Shown here: positions 24,131 through 32,692 of the stretch, piece by piece
Position numbering within the stretch: position 1 is the stretch's first letter
How the letters are laid out: each line of letters opens with the position of its first letter
Source of the DNA: a bacterium
Lineage (GTDB): Bacteria > Krumholzibacteriota > Krumholzibacteriia > LZORAL124-64-63
Length of the DNA: 64,000 nucleotides
Direction: 5' to 3'
NCBI GenBank assembly: GCA_016719645.1
Contig: JADJYS010000012.1
Coordinates: forward strand, 58,498-122,497
Notes under the pieces: model-generated
Seen by the model: only the letters and a program-made list of their open reading frames with translations
Database searches by the model: none
Told to the model about the DNA's origin: nothing
Made by a program: the position numbers and the translations under genes

Positions 24131-25936
24131 TTACCCCGGACGGACCGCGGCCGGCCGGCTCGGCAGCGTCAGCGTGAACTCGCTGCCGCCTCCGGGCGTG
24201 GAGCGCACGTCCACCTCCCCGCCGTGGAACAGCGCGATGTGCTTGACGATGGCCAGGCCCAGGCCGGTGCCGCCCTCCTGCCGGCTGCGGGCCCGGTCCA
24301 CGCGGTAGAAGCGCTCGAAGAGCCGCGGCAGGTGCCGGGCCTCGATGCCGCGGCCGTTGTCGGCCACGACGATGTGCACCACGTCCCCCTCCTCGCGCGC
24401 CGACACGGTGACCCGCGTGCCCTCTTCGTTGTACTTGATGGCGTTCTCGATGAGGTTGACCAGGGCCTGCTCCAGCAGCGGCGGGTCGAGGTGGGCGCGC
24501 ACGACCGGCTCGCAGGCCACCGCCAGCAGCGTGCCGCGCGCGTCGGCGTGGGGCTGGCAGGTCTGCACGGCGGCGGCCAGGACACCGGCCACCGGGTAGA
24601 CCCCCATCTCGCGGCTGGTCTGGCCGGTGCCCTGCTCCAGCCGCGACAGGCAGAGCAGGTCCTCGATGATCGCCTGCAGGCGGTCGGCCTGGCGGGCGAC
24701 GATGTCCAGGAAGCGCCGCGCGTCGGCGGGGTGGTCCAGCGCGCCGTCGCGCAGCGTCTCGACGAAGCCCTTGATCGAGGTGACGGGTGTCTTGAGCTCG
24801 TGCGACACGTTGGCCACGAACTCCTGGCGCACGTTCTCCAGCTTGCGCATGCGGGTCACGTCGTGCATGACCACCAGCGTGCGCGGCGGCTCGCCCGGGC
24901 GCTCCAGCCGTACCCCGTGCACGCGCAGGTGGACCGTCCCGCCGTCGGCGCCGGGCAGTTCCAGGTCGGCCTCGCAGGCGGCGGCCGCCGCCTCGCCCGC
25001 CGTGCGCTCGATGAAGCGCTGCAGCGCGGCGTGCCGCAGCGCCTCGGGCACGGTGCGGCCCGCGGCGCCCTCGCAGGGTACGCCCAGCAGGTCGGCGCCG
25101 GCCTGGTTCAGGCTGACGATGCGCTGGCGCGCGTCGATCAGCAGAACCCCTTCGACCATGCCCGCGAACACGGCCTCGAGTTCGTCCCGCTGGCGTTCCG
25201 CGGCACGGATGCGTTCGTCGAGCTGGGCCGCCATGGCGTTCATGGCCTCGGCCAGCTGGTCGATCTCGCGCGTCTCCGCCGGCGGCAGGCGGTGCTCCAG
25301 GTCGCCGGCCGCATAGAGCTCTGCGCTGTGCCGCAGCTGTTCGAGCGGCCGGCTCAGCCGGCGGCTGATCCACAGGCTGACCGCGGCCGCCAGCAGCGCC
25401 ACCGCCAGCGCGCTCAAGGCGATCCGTTCCCGGATGGCGGCCAGTTCGGCGTCGACGAAGACCGCGGAGACCGCCAGGCGCACCACGGCGACCGTCTCGC
25501 CGCCGCGGACCACGGGCTCCGCGTGGTAGATGAGTTCGTGCCCCACGGTGCGGCTTTCGCGGATCGCGTTGGAGGGGCGGCCGGCGAGCGCCGCGCGCAC
25601 CTCCGCGCGGCCGGCGTGGTTCTCCAGCGCCGCGGAATCCCCGTCGGAGTCCCCGAGCACGGTCCCGTCGGGCGCGATGACCGTGAGGCGGGCGCCCAGA
25701 CGCCGCGACAGGTCGCGGCACGCCGCGTCACGCGCGGCCGGCGGCGCGGCGGCGGGGAACCAGGCCTCGAAATCGAGCCCGATCTCGCCGACATCGCGCC
25801 GCATGTCCGTGACGGCGCGGTCGCGGAACGAGGTGCGCACGACGTGCGCGGTCAGCGCGGAGACGGCGATCAGCGACAGGGTGGTGATCGCCACGAAGGC
25901 GGGGAAGAGCTGCCAGAACAGGCGACGACGGCCCAT
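24131..25936 (-). CDS. PhoR-type sensor histidine kinase
   Basis: The 601-residue protein has an N-terminal membrane span (LFPAFVAITTLSLIAVSALTA), a periplasmic sensor region of about 125 residues and a second span near residue 175. Then come HAMP (SRRLSRPLEQLRHSAELYAAGDLEHRL), PAS (about residues 240-360), HisKA with the phosphorylated His in VSHELKTPVTSIKGF (about residue 378) and an HATPase domain (NLIENAIKYN, DNGRGIE, GGTGLGLAIVKH). It lies 10 bases after the PhoB-like regulator. The pair resembles PhoRB of the phosphate-starvation system, although no pst transporter or phoU is present, so the signal is not proven. The start at 25936 is followed at once by the first membrane span. Confidence 0.9.
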   Translation of the reverse strand: MGRRRLFWQLFPAFVAITTLSLIAVSALTAHVVRTSFRDRAVTDMRRDVGEIGLDFEAWFPAAAPPAARDAACRDLSRRLGARLTVIAPDGTVLGDSDGDSAALENHAGRAEVRAALAGRPSNAIRESRTVGHELIYHAEPVVRGGETVAVVRLAVSAVFVDAELAAIRERIALSALAVALLAAAVSLWISRRLSRPLEQLRHSAELYAAGDLEHRLPPAETREIDQLAEAMNAMAAQLDERIRAAERQRDELEAVFAGMVEGVLLIDARQRIVSLNQAGADLLGVPCEGAAGRTVPEALRHAALQRFIERTAGEAAAAACEADLELPGADGGTVHLRVHGVRLERPGEPPRTLVVMHDVTRMRKLENVRQEFVANVSHELKTPVTSIKGFVETLRDGALDHPADARRFLDIVARQADRLQAIIEDLLCLSRLEQGTGQTSREMGVYPVAGVLAAAVQTCQPHADARGTLLAVACEPVVRAHLDPPLLEQALVNLIENAIKYNEEGTRVTVSAREEGDVVHIVVADNGRGIEARHLPRLFERFYRVDRARSRQEGGTGLGLAIVKHIALFHGGEVDVRSTPGGGSEFTLTLPSRPAAVRPG

Positions 25937-25946
25937 GGTCGCCTTC

Positions 25947-26633
<687 letters not shown>

Positions 26634-26680
26634 GCCCTCACCTCCCGGGGCCCATGATAGGCAGTGGCGCCCTCCGCGTC

Positions 26681-26700
26681 TGTGAAATCTTGGTGAAATC
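26681..26700 (+). promoter_or_regulatory. Pho-box-like direct repeat
   Basis: GTGAAATC occurs twice, 11 bases apart start to start, with TTG between. This matches the architecture of PhoB sites (7-base half-sites repeated every 11 bases). It lies between the divergent response regulator and the CpcT-like lipoprotein gene. Binding is an inference. Confidence 0.5.
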
Positions 26701-26791
26701 GGCCCGGATGCATCCCGGGGTGGACAGACGGGCGCCGGAAGCGCAAATTCATGGCGGTGCGAACCGGCGGTTTCCCCCAGAGGAGAGAACG

Positions 26792-27470
26792 ATGACGACG
26801 GCCGTGCGGACCCTGTCCATCCTGACGATCCTGGCCGGCGCGGCGGCGGTCCTGACGGGCTGCGGCGGCTTCCTGGGCGAGAAGTTCTACGACTACACGC
26901 CGCCCACGCCTCCGGACATGCAGCTGCTGGCGTTCTCCAAGCTGATGACGGGCTCGTTCAGCAGCGCCCCGCAGGCGGCCGCGGACCCCGAGTTCCGCGA
27001 CATCCGCCTGGAGATGTCCCAGATCTGGCCGGCCCGCAGCGACGGCGTCTGGCTCTACGTCGAGCAGACCGTCGCGGGCGCCCCGGCCCCGTACCGCCAG
27101 CGCGTGTACCGCCTCACCCGCAAGGACGCCGACAGCTACGTCAGCGACGTCTACACCCTGCCCGACGAGACGTCCTTCGCCGGCGCCTGGAGCGACCCCT
27201 CCCGCTTCGCCTCCCTCACGCCCGAGCAGCTCGCCCCCAAGGCCGGCTGCGGCGTGACCCTCGACCGCGTCGACGACTACACCTACAAGGGCGCGACCAA
27301 CGGCAAGACCTGCGCCAGCGAACTCGAAGGCGCGTCCTACGCCACCTCCGAGGTGACCCTCACCGCCCTGTGGCTGCAGTCCTGGGACCGCGGCTACGGC
27401 GACAACGACGGACACGGCAGGTCAACGGGGCGCGATCCAAGGCCCCCTACCCATCTTCACGAAAACCCGC
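26792..27470 (+). CDS. CpcT/CpeT family lipoprotein, 3' end disrupted
   Basis: AGGAGAG lies upstream of the ATG. The signal peptide ends in a lipobox (GAAAVLTGCGG), so the protein should be lipid-anchored. Residues about 50-205 match the CpcT/CpeT (DUF1001) family: LLAFSKLMTGSFSSAPQA, IRLEMSQIWPARSDGVWLYV, RQRVYRLTRKDADSYVSDVY and ALWLQSWDRGYGDNDG. Outside cyanobacteria this fold is not a bilin lyase, and its role is unknown. The expected final segment (GAIQGP, IFTKTR) is present at 27420-27460 but scattered over two frames, so several indels are likely and the true stop is uncertain. The end given is an estimate. It is divergent from phoB-like with a Pho-box-like site between. Confidence 0.7.
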
Positions 27471-27489
27471 ATAACGGGCCGGGTATGCG

Positions 27490-27523
27490 CACGGCGGCGT
27501 GGGGCCCTGCCCACGCCGCCGTG
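27490..27523. terminator. Bidirectional hairpin between convergent genes
   Basis: A perfect 14-bp stem (CACGGCGGCGTGGG/CCCACGCCGCCGTG) with a six-base loop separates the CpcT-like gene and the acyl-CoA synthetase gene. A second GC-rich inverted repeat follows at about 27528-27565. There is no T tract. Confidence 0.5.
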
Positions 27524-27580
27524 GCGAGGCCGGACGCCCGGCACATGTGCGGGCCCCCGGCCAGGCATCAATGGGGGGCC

Positions 27581-29343
27581 TCAGTTGTACATGCGGTCGA
27601 TGAGGTGGCGGTACTTCTCCGCGATCACCTTGCGCCGCACCTTCAGCGTCGGGGTGATCTCCCCCGCCTGCTGCGTGAACTGCCGGGCCAGCAGCGTGAA
27701 CTTCCGGATCGTCTCGAAGGGCGCGAGCTGCAGGGAGCGCGAGCGGATCCGCTCCTCCATGAGCTGCACGACCTCGGGCTTGGCGATCAGGTCCTCGTGG
27801 TCGCGGAAGGCGATGCGCTTCTCCTGGGCCCAGACCTTGAGCGCCTCGAAGGCCGGCACGACCAGGGCGCTGACGTACTGGCGGCGGTCGCCGACGACGG
27901 CCAGCTGGTCGATGAAGTGGTCGCCGCCCACGAGCGTCTCGATGCGCTGCGGCGCGATGTTCTTGCCGGTCGAGGTGACGATCAGGTCCTTGATGCGGTC
28001 GGTGACCACCAGGAAGCCGTCCGCGTCGAGGTGCCCGACGTCGCCGGTGTGGAGCCAGCCGTCGCGCAGGGCGGCGGCCGTCTCCGCCGGCCGGTTGTGG
28101 TAGCCGGCGGTGACGTTCGGGCCGCGCACGAGGATCTCCCCCTCGTCGGAGATGCGGACCTCGACGCCGTCGATGGGCCGGCCCACGGTGCCGAAGCGGC
28201 AGGCGGCCGGCGCGTTGCAGGCGATCATGGGCGCCGTCTCGGTCAGGCCGTAGCCCTGGCAGATCAGCAGGCCCGTCGCCAGGAAGAAGTTCTCGATCTC
28301 CGTCGCGAGGGGCGCGCCGCCCGCGGACAGGACGCTCTTGGGCCCGCCCATCAGGTCGCGGAGCCGCCGCAGCACCAGGCGGTCGGCCGCGGCGTGGCGC
28401 AGCTTCAGCCCCGGGCCGGCGCGCCGGACCGCGGCCGCGCGGCCTGGTAGGCCCCGCCGGTGCGCACGGCCCAGTGGAACAGGGCGCGGCGCAGGCGCGG
28501 CGCGCGGGCGACCTTCTCGTGGACGGCGGCGTGCACCTTCTCGTAGAGGCGCGGCGCCGAGACCATCGCCGTCGGGCGCACCTCGGCGAGGTGGGCCACG
28601 ACCTGCTTGGGGTCGGCGACGAAGGAGTTGCGGGCGCCCTTGAGGTAGACGTAGTAGGACCAGGCCCGCTCGTAGACGTGGCTCAGGGGCAGGAAGCAGA
28701 GCGAGTGGTCGTCGGGGCCGAACACGAACCGGCGGTCGAGGGACGCGAACTGGCAGCGGAAGTTGGCGTGCGTCAGCAGCACGCCCTTGGGGTCGCCGGT
28801 CGTGCCGGAGGTGTAGATGATCGTGGCGAGGTCGTCGTCGCCCGCGGCTTCCTCGCGCCGGCGCAGCTCGGCGGCGATCGCGGGCTCGATCGCGGCCGCG
28901 GTCAGCGCCGACAGGGCGACCGCGCCCGGCGCCGACGCGGGCGCCTCGCCCTCGCACAGGATCAGGGTCCGGCCGGCGGCGAGGGCCGCCGCGGTCGCCG
29001 CCTCGGCCGGCGTGCCGGCGATCAGGACGCGCGCGCCGGAATCCTCGACGATCGCGGCGAGCTGCTCGGCGGTGCTGGTGGCGTAGACCGGGACGGTGAC
29101 CGCCCCGACCGACAGCACGGCGAGGTCGCACAGGGTCCAGGCGGGCATGTTGGGCGCGAACAGCGCCACGCGGTCGCCCCGGGCCACGCCCAGGCGCACC
29201 AGCCCCGCCGCCACCTGCTCGACCGCCGCGTCCAGCTCCGCGTAGGTGGTCTCGAGCCAGCGGCCGTCGCGCTTGTGCCGCATCGCGACGCGCGCGCCGT
29301 CGACGCGCGCGCGCGCGCGGATGTCGAAAGCGATGTTCGCCAC
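27581..29343 (-). CDS. Long-chain acyl-CoA synthetase (AMP-forming), frameshifted
   Basis: The two halves lie in different frames but together make a complete AMP-forming ligase of about 587 residues. The N-terminal half has the P-loop IIYTSGTTGDPKGVLLTH and LPLSHVYERAWSYYVYLKG. The C-terminal half has GYGLTETAPMIACN, DGWLHTGDVGHLDADGFL, and TDRIKDLIVTSTGKNIAP with the catalytic Lys region. A single missing base near 28437, inside GCGCGGCCGCGG, joins the frames. The enzyme activates fatty acids with ATP and CoA. It starts at GTG 29343 with GGAGGCG upstream. The close spacing after the methyltransferase gene suggests one operon, but no functional link is obvious. Confidence 0.88.
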
Positions 29344-29365
29344 GGGTCGCCTCCGGGTTCGGACG

Positions 29366-30160
29366 TCAGCGCTCGTCCGCCCGCAGGGCGCCGCCCCGCC
29401 AGGAGGCCAGCAGGAAGGAGTCGGGGGGCGTGTTGCGCAGGACCGCCGGCTCGTCGCCGGTGACCACGCGCAGGACGGGTTCGGTCTCTTCGGTGACGAT
29501 GCCGAAGCCCGTCTCGCGCAGCAGGGCCACCGCGGCGAGACGGTCGGCGCGCTCCACGCAGTGGCACAGGACGCCCTCGGGACGCAGCAGCCGGCCGATC
29601 ACCGGCATCATCGCGCGCAGGTAGCGGGGACCGAAGTGCTGCAGCAGGTCGCTGCCGGTGACGACGTCGACGCCGTGGTCGGGCAGCGTCGCCTCGAGCA
29701 GGTCGTAGGGCGCGAGGTACTGCATCCGGAACTGCCGCAGCGCGGCGAAGACGGTCTCGTCGTCGACCACCCGCAGCCGCTGCAGCACGTCGCGCTCGGG
29801 CTGGCCGAGCCGGGCGGCGATCTCGCGCGAGTGGCCCCGGAGGTTGAACGCCGTGCGGACCAGGAGGTCGCGGTCGAGCGACCGCACGTGGTCCGCCAGG
29901 ATGACTTCCCCGGCGCCGGCGAGCCCGTAGATCAGCGGCACGACGGGCGCCGAGCCGGTGCCGACCTCCAGGACCGCGGCTCCCTGCAGTTCGCGCCCGG
30001 AGGCGCGCAGCAGCTCGACCTGGCGCAGGGCCTGTTCGAGGATCCGGGGCACGATCGCGGGGCTGACGGGTCCTCGGGCTGCGCGCGTCTCCGGCCGCGG
30101 CTTCCCCAGTCCCGTCCACCGTCGCCAGAGGTCCAGGACCTCCCCGTACCGGAATCCCAT
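29366..30160 (-). CDS. SAM-dependent methyltransferase
   Basis: The 264-residue product contains a class I methyltransferase core: motif I as VLEVGTGSAPVVPLIYGLAG (residues about 70-90), an acidic ILADHVRSLD after beta2, VVTGSDLLQHFG as motif II and LRPEGVLCHCVE as motif III. The substrate is unknown. The N-terminus (MGFRYGEVLDLWRRWTG) resembles class I enzymes acting on lipids or small molecules. The start at 30160 has GGGGAGCG upstream. It is followed 22 bases later by the acyl-CoA synthetase gene, so the two are probably co-transcribed. Upstream is an AT-richer intergenic stretch of about 220 bases shared with the divergent gene at 30380. Confidence 0.78.
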   Translation of the reverse strand: MGFRYGEVLDLWRRWTGLGKPRPETRAARGPVSPAIVPRILEQALRQVELLRASGRELQGAAVLEVGTGSAPVVPLIYGLAGAGEVILADHVRSLDRDLLVRTAFNLRGHSREIAARLGQPERDVLQRLRVVDDETVFAALRQFRMQYLAPYDLLEATLPDHGVDVVTGSDLLQHFGPRYLRAMMPVIGRLLRPEGVLCHCVERADRLAAVALLRETGFGIVTEETEPVLRVVTGDEPAVLRNTPPDSFLLASWRGGALRADER

Positions 30161-30379
30161 ACGACGCTCCCCGCGCTGTCGGCGCGATCTATCGGCCAAG
30201 CAACTTGCTGTCGATATTAAGGATGCGCCTACCGTCCTCGCCTGCGACCCCGGCGCGTCCCGGGCCATGCTACCACACCCTCCCGGCCTTGAACAGCCCG
30301 AGCCCGAGGTGGCGTCGGCAGATACCGGAGTTATCCTATCCAAATCCATCCGATTTCTACCATAGCCAGGAGGTCGCCG

Positions 30380-31279
30380 ATGCAGCTCACCGTCTCCCAG
30401 GAGTTCCGCGGCCGCGTCGCGGCCGGCGAGGTATCCCGCGAGGACGCCGCCCGTTTCGATGCCTTCGTGGCGACCTGCAACCACCGCCTGATGAGCCACC
30501 CGGTCATCACCGACAACACCTACACGCGCTGGTTCGCGACCGGCGAGGCCGGCCGCGCCGACGTCACGCACATGATCGTGCAGTTCTCGGTCTTCTCGAA
30601 CCTCTTCCTGGTGGCCCAGCTGCTCAAGACGATCAACGCCTCCTCGCTGGAGGGGATGCGCGCCTCGAAGGAGATCCTCGCCAACGAGATCGGCGTCATC
30701 TTCAACAGCGCCGGCGGCCGTCCCGGCGGCGACGACGCCGACCGCCAGGGCGATCCCGAGCTGGTCTCGATCGAGGGCTCCGTCGACGGCGGGATGTTCC
30801 GCTTCCGGGCCGCCCACTTCGAGTGGCTGCTGAAGATCGGCGAGAAGCTCGGGCTCGGCTTCAACGACATGGGCAAACGGATGCACGGCACGCCGTCGAC
30901 CCTGTTCTTCTGCGACCGCCTGGCCCAGATCTACGGCAGCGCCGACGCCAACGTCGCCGAGGGCGCCAGCTTCGCGGTGGAGAACTGGGCCGCCGCGGGC
31001 TTCTGGAAGGAACTGATCGCCGGGCTCGAGGCCTTCAAGCGGCGCGAGCAGCCCGACCTGCCGCTGGCCTTCTTCACCTGGCACGACCGCATCGAGGACC
31101 AGCACGCCGGCCACGTCATGGACGAGCTGGAGGAGGCCTTCTTCGCCGAGGGCTTCGACCAGGAGAAGTTCCTGCAGGGCGGGCGCGACATGCTCGACGG
31201 GGTGCAGGCGTTCTGGCAGGGCCTGGACGAGCGGCGCATCGCCGAACGCTGGCATGCGGCCGCCATGCGGCCGGCCTGA
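30380..31279 (+). CDS. Heme-oxygenase-fold protein, possible diiron oxidase
   Basis: The all-helical 299-residue product has acidic and His residues spaced as in heme-oxygenase-like diiron oxidases and TenA/PqqC-type proteins: KEILANEIGVIFN, HFEWLLKIGEKLGLGF, ASFAVENWAAAGFWKELI and WHDRIEDQHAGHVMDELEE. The latter offers His, Glu, His and Glu ligands on successive turns. These families oxidise small molecules or fatty-acid-derived substrates, or fragment amino acids; no substrate can be assigned here. AGGAGG lies before the ATG. The gene is monocistronic, with a hairpin at 31296-31329 after it. The fold call is moderate and the metal site is an inference. Confidence 0.6.
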   Translation: MQLTVSQEFRGRVAAGEVSREDAARFDAFVATCNHRLMSHPVITDNTYTRWFATGEAGRADVTHMIVQFSVFSNLFLVAQLLKTINASSLEGMRASKEILANEIGVIFNSAGGRPGGDDADRQGDPELVSIEGSVDGGMFRFRAAHFEWLLKIGEKLGLGFNDMGKRMHGTPSTLFFCDRLAQIYGSADANVAEGASFAVENWAAAGFWKELIAGLEAFKRREQPDLPLAFFTWHDRIEDQHAGHVMDELEEAFFAEGFDQEKFLQGGRDMLDGVQAFWQGLDERRIAERWHAAAMRPA

Positions 31280-31295
31280 CGCACCGCCTTCCCCT

Positions 31296-31329
31296 CGCCG
31301 CCGTCCCGCCCTGCCGTGGGACGGCGGCG
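31296..31329 (+). terminator. GC-rich hairpin after the heme-oxygenase-fold gene
   Basis: A perfect 12-bp stem (CGCCGCCGTCCC/GGGACGGCGGCG) with a 10-base loop starts 16 bases after the stop. The following sequence, AACATCTT, is only weakly T-rich. Confidence 0.5.
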
Positions 31330-31396
31330 AACATCTTCCGCCCGCCCCCGTACTTCCCCGCTGTCGTCCCCGCCCGGTCCCTGTTAAGGTCGTGCC

Positions 31397-32692
31397 ATGA
31401 TCACGCGCTGGATCGTCCGGCTCACGCCCGTTAGACGAGAGGAGTCGGCTGCCGTCCTGCTGTCGGCCGCCTACTTCTTCTGCGTGCTGTGCGGCTACTA
31501 CATCCTGCGCCCGCTGCGCGAGGAGATGGGCCTCGCCGGCGGCGTGGACAACCTGCCGCGGCTCTACCTCGTCAACCTGGGCATCATGCTGCTGGCGGCG
31601 CCCGTGTTCGGGCTGCTGGTCAACCGCTTCCCGCGCCGCGTCTTCGTGCCCGCCGCCTACCGCTTCTTCATCGCCAACCTGCTGGTGTTCTGGGCGCTGC
31701 TGCGCTGGCCGCCCCACGGCTCGGACCTGGCCCTGGGCCGCGTCTTCTACGTCTGGGTCAGCGTGTTCAACATGTGGGCGGTGTCGCTGTTCTGGGCGGT
31801 GATGGCCGACGGCTGGAACCTGGAGCGCAGCAAGCGGCTGTTCGGGTTCATCGCCGTGGGCGGCAGCGCCGGCGGCCTGGCCGGCGCCGGCCTGACGGCC
31901 CTGCTGGTCGGCGGCGTGGGCCGCGCCGACCTGCTGCTGCTCTCGGCGCTGATGCTGGAACTGGCCGTGCGCTGCCTGCGCGCGCTGCCGTCGCGCCTGC
32001 CGGCCCGCGCCGAGGGCGAGGCGCCCGAGGCCGAGATCTGCGACGCGCCGCGGCGCGCCGGCGCGCTGGCCGGGATCGTCGCCGTCGCGCGCTCCCCCTA
32101 CCTGCTGGGCGTCGCGCTGTACCTGGTGCTCTACACCGTGTCCTCGACGATCCTCTACTTCGCCCAGGCGAACATCGTCGAGGCCGCCGCGGTCGGCCGC
32201 GAGGCGCGCGCCGCGATCTTCGCCCGCATCGACGCGGCGGTGAACGGCCTGACCCTGCTGCTGCAGCTGGGCGTGGCCGGCCGGCTGATCCCGCGGCTGG
32301 GCGTCGGCGGCACGCTGCTGATCGTGCCGGCGCTGACCGCCGTCGGCTTCGCCGTCCTGGGCGCCGTGCCCACCCTGACCGTCCTGGCGGTCTTCCAGGT
32401 CCTGCGCCGCGCGTCCAACTACGCGCTGATGCACCCGGCGCGCGAGACGCTGTTCACCGTGGTGTCGCGGGAGCAGCGGTTCAAGTCCAAGAGCTTCCTC
32501 GACACCTTCGTCTACCGGGGCGGCGACGCCCTGGGCGCCTCGCTGTACACTGTCCTGGGACGGGCGGGCCTGGGCCTGGCCGGTCTCGCCGTAGCGACCG
32601 TGCCGGTCGCCGTGCTGTGGGGAGCCCTGGGCCTGGCCCTGGGCGCCGCGCAGCGGCGGCTGGCCCTGAAACGACAGGAGACCCCGACATGA
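31397..32692 (+). CDS. ATP/ADP antiporter-like (NTT/Npt) membrane transporter
   Basis: The 431-residue protein has about twelve membrane spans. Its start (REESAAVLLSAAYFFCVLCGYYILRPLREEMG) and VFNMWAVSLFWAVMADGWNLERSKRLFGFIAVGGSAGG are characteristic of the NTP/NDP exchange-transporter branch of the major facilitator superfamily found in many free-living FCB bacteria. In intracellular parasites such carriers exchange ATP for ADP. In free-living bacteria the role is unclear and could be nucleotide or other metabolite transport. The stop overlaps the start of the Tat-exported epimerase by four bases, so translation is probably coupled. Confidence 0.85.
   Translation: MITRWIVRLTPVRREESAAVLLSAAYFFCVLCGYYILRPLREEMGLAGGVDNLPRLYLVNLGIMLLAAPVFGLLVNRFPRRVFVPAAYRFFIANLLVFWALLRWPPHGSDLALGRVFYVWVSVFNMWAVSLFWAVMADGWNLERSKRLFGFIAVGGSAGGLAGAGLTALLVGGVGRADLLLLSALMLELAVRCLRALPSRLPARAEGEAPEAEICDAPRRAGALAGIVAVARSPYLLGVALYLVLYTVSSTILYFAQANIVEAAAVGREARAAIFARIDAAVNGLTLLLQLGVAGRLIPRLGVGGTLLIVPALTAVGFAVLGAVPTLTVLAVFQVLRRASNYALMHPARETLFTVVSREQRFKSKSFLDTFVYRGGDALGASLYTVLGRAGLGLAGLAVATVPVAVLWGALGLALGAAQRRLALKRQETPT

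Noticed and set aside
27528..27565. Fourth copy of the nested palindromic element next to the hairpin at 27490
   Set aside because: Two adjacent hairpins are present, but none of the conserved joints (GTCTGGA, GGAAGTC) occurs and there are no matching outer arms.
27581..29343. Two separate genes for the two halves of the acyl-CoA synthetase
   Set aside because: Each half contains only part of the ligase fold. They join perfectly with one base added near 28437, so a single frameshifted gene is the better reading.
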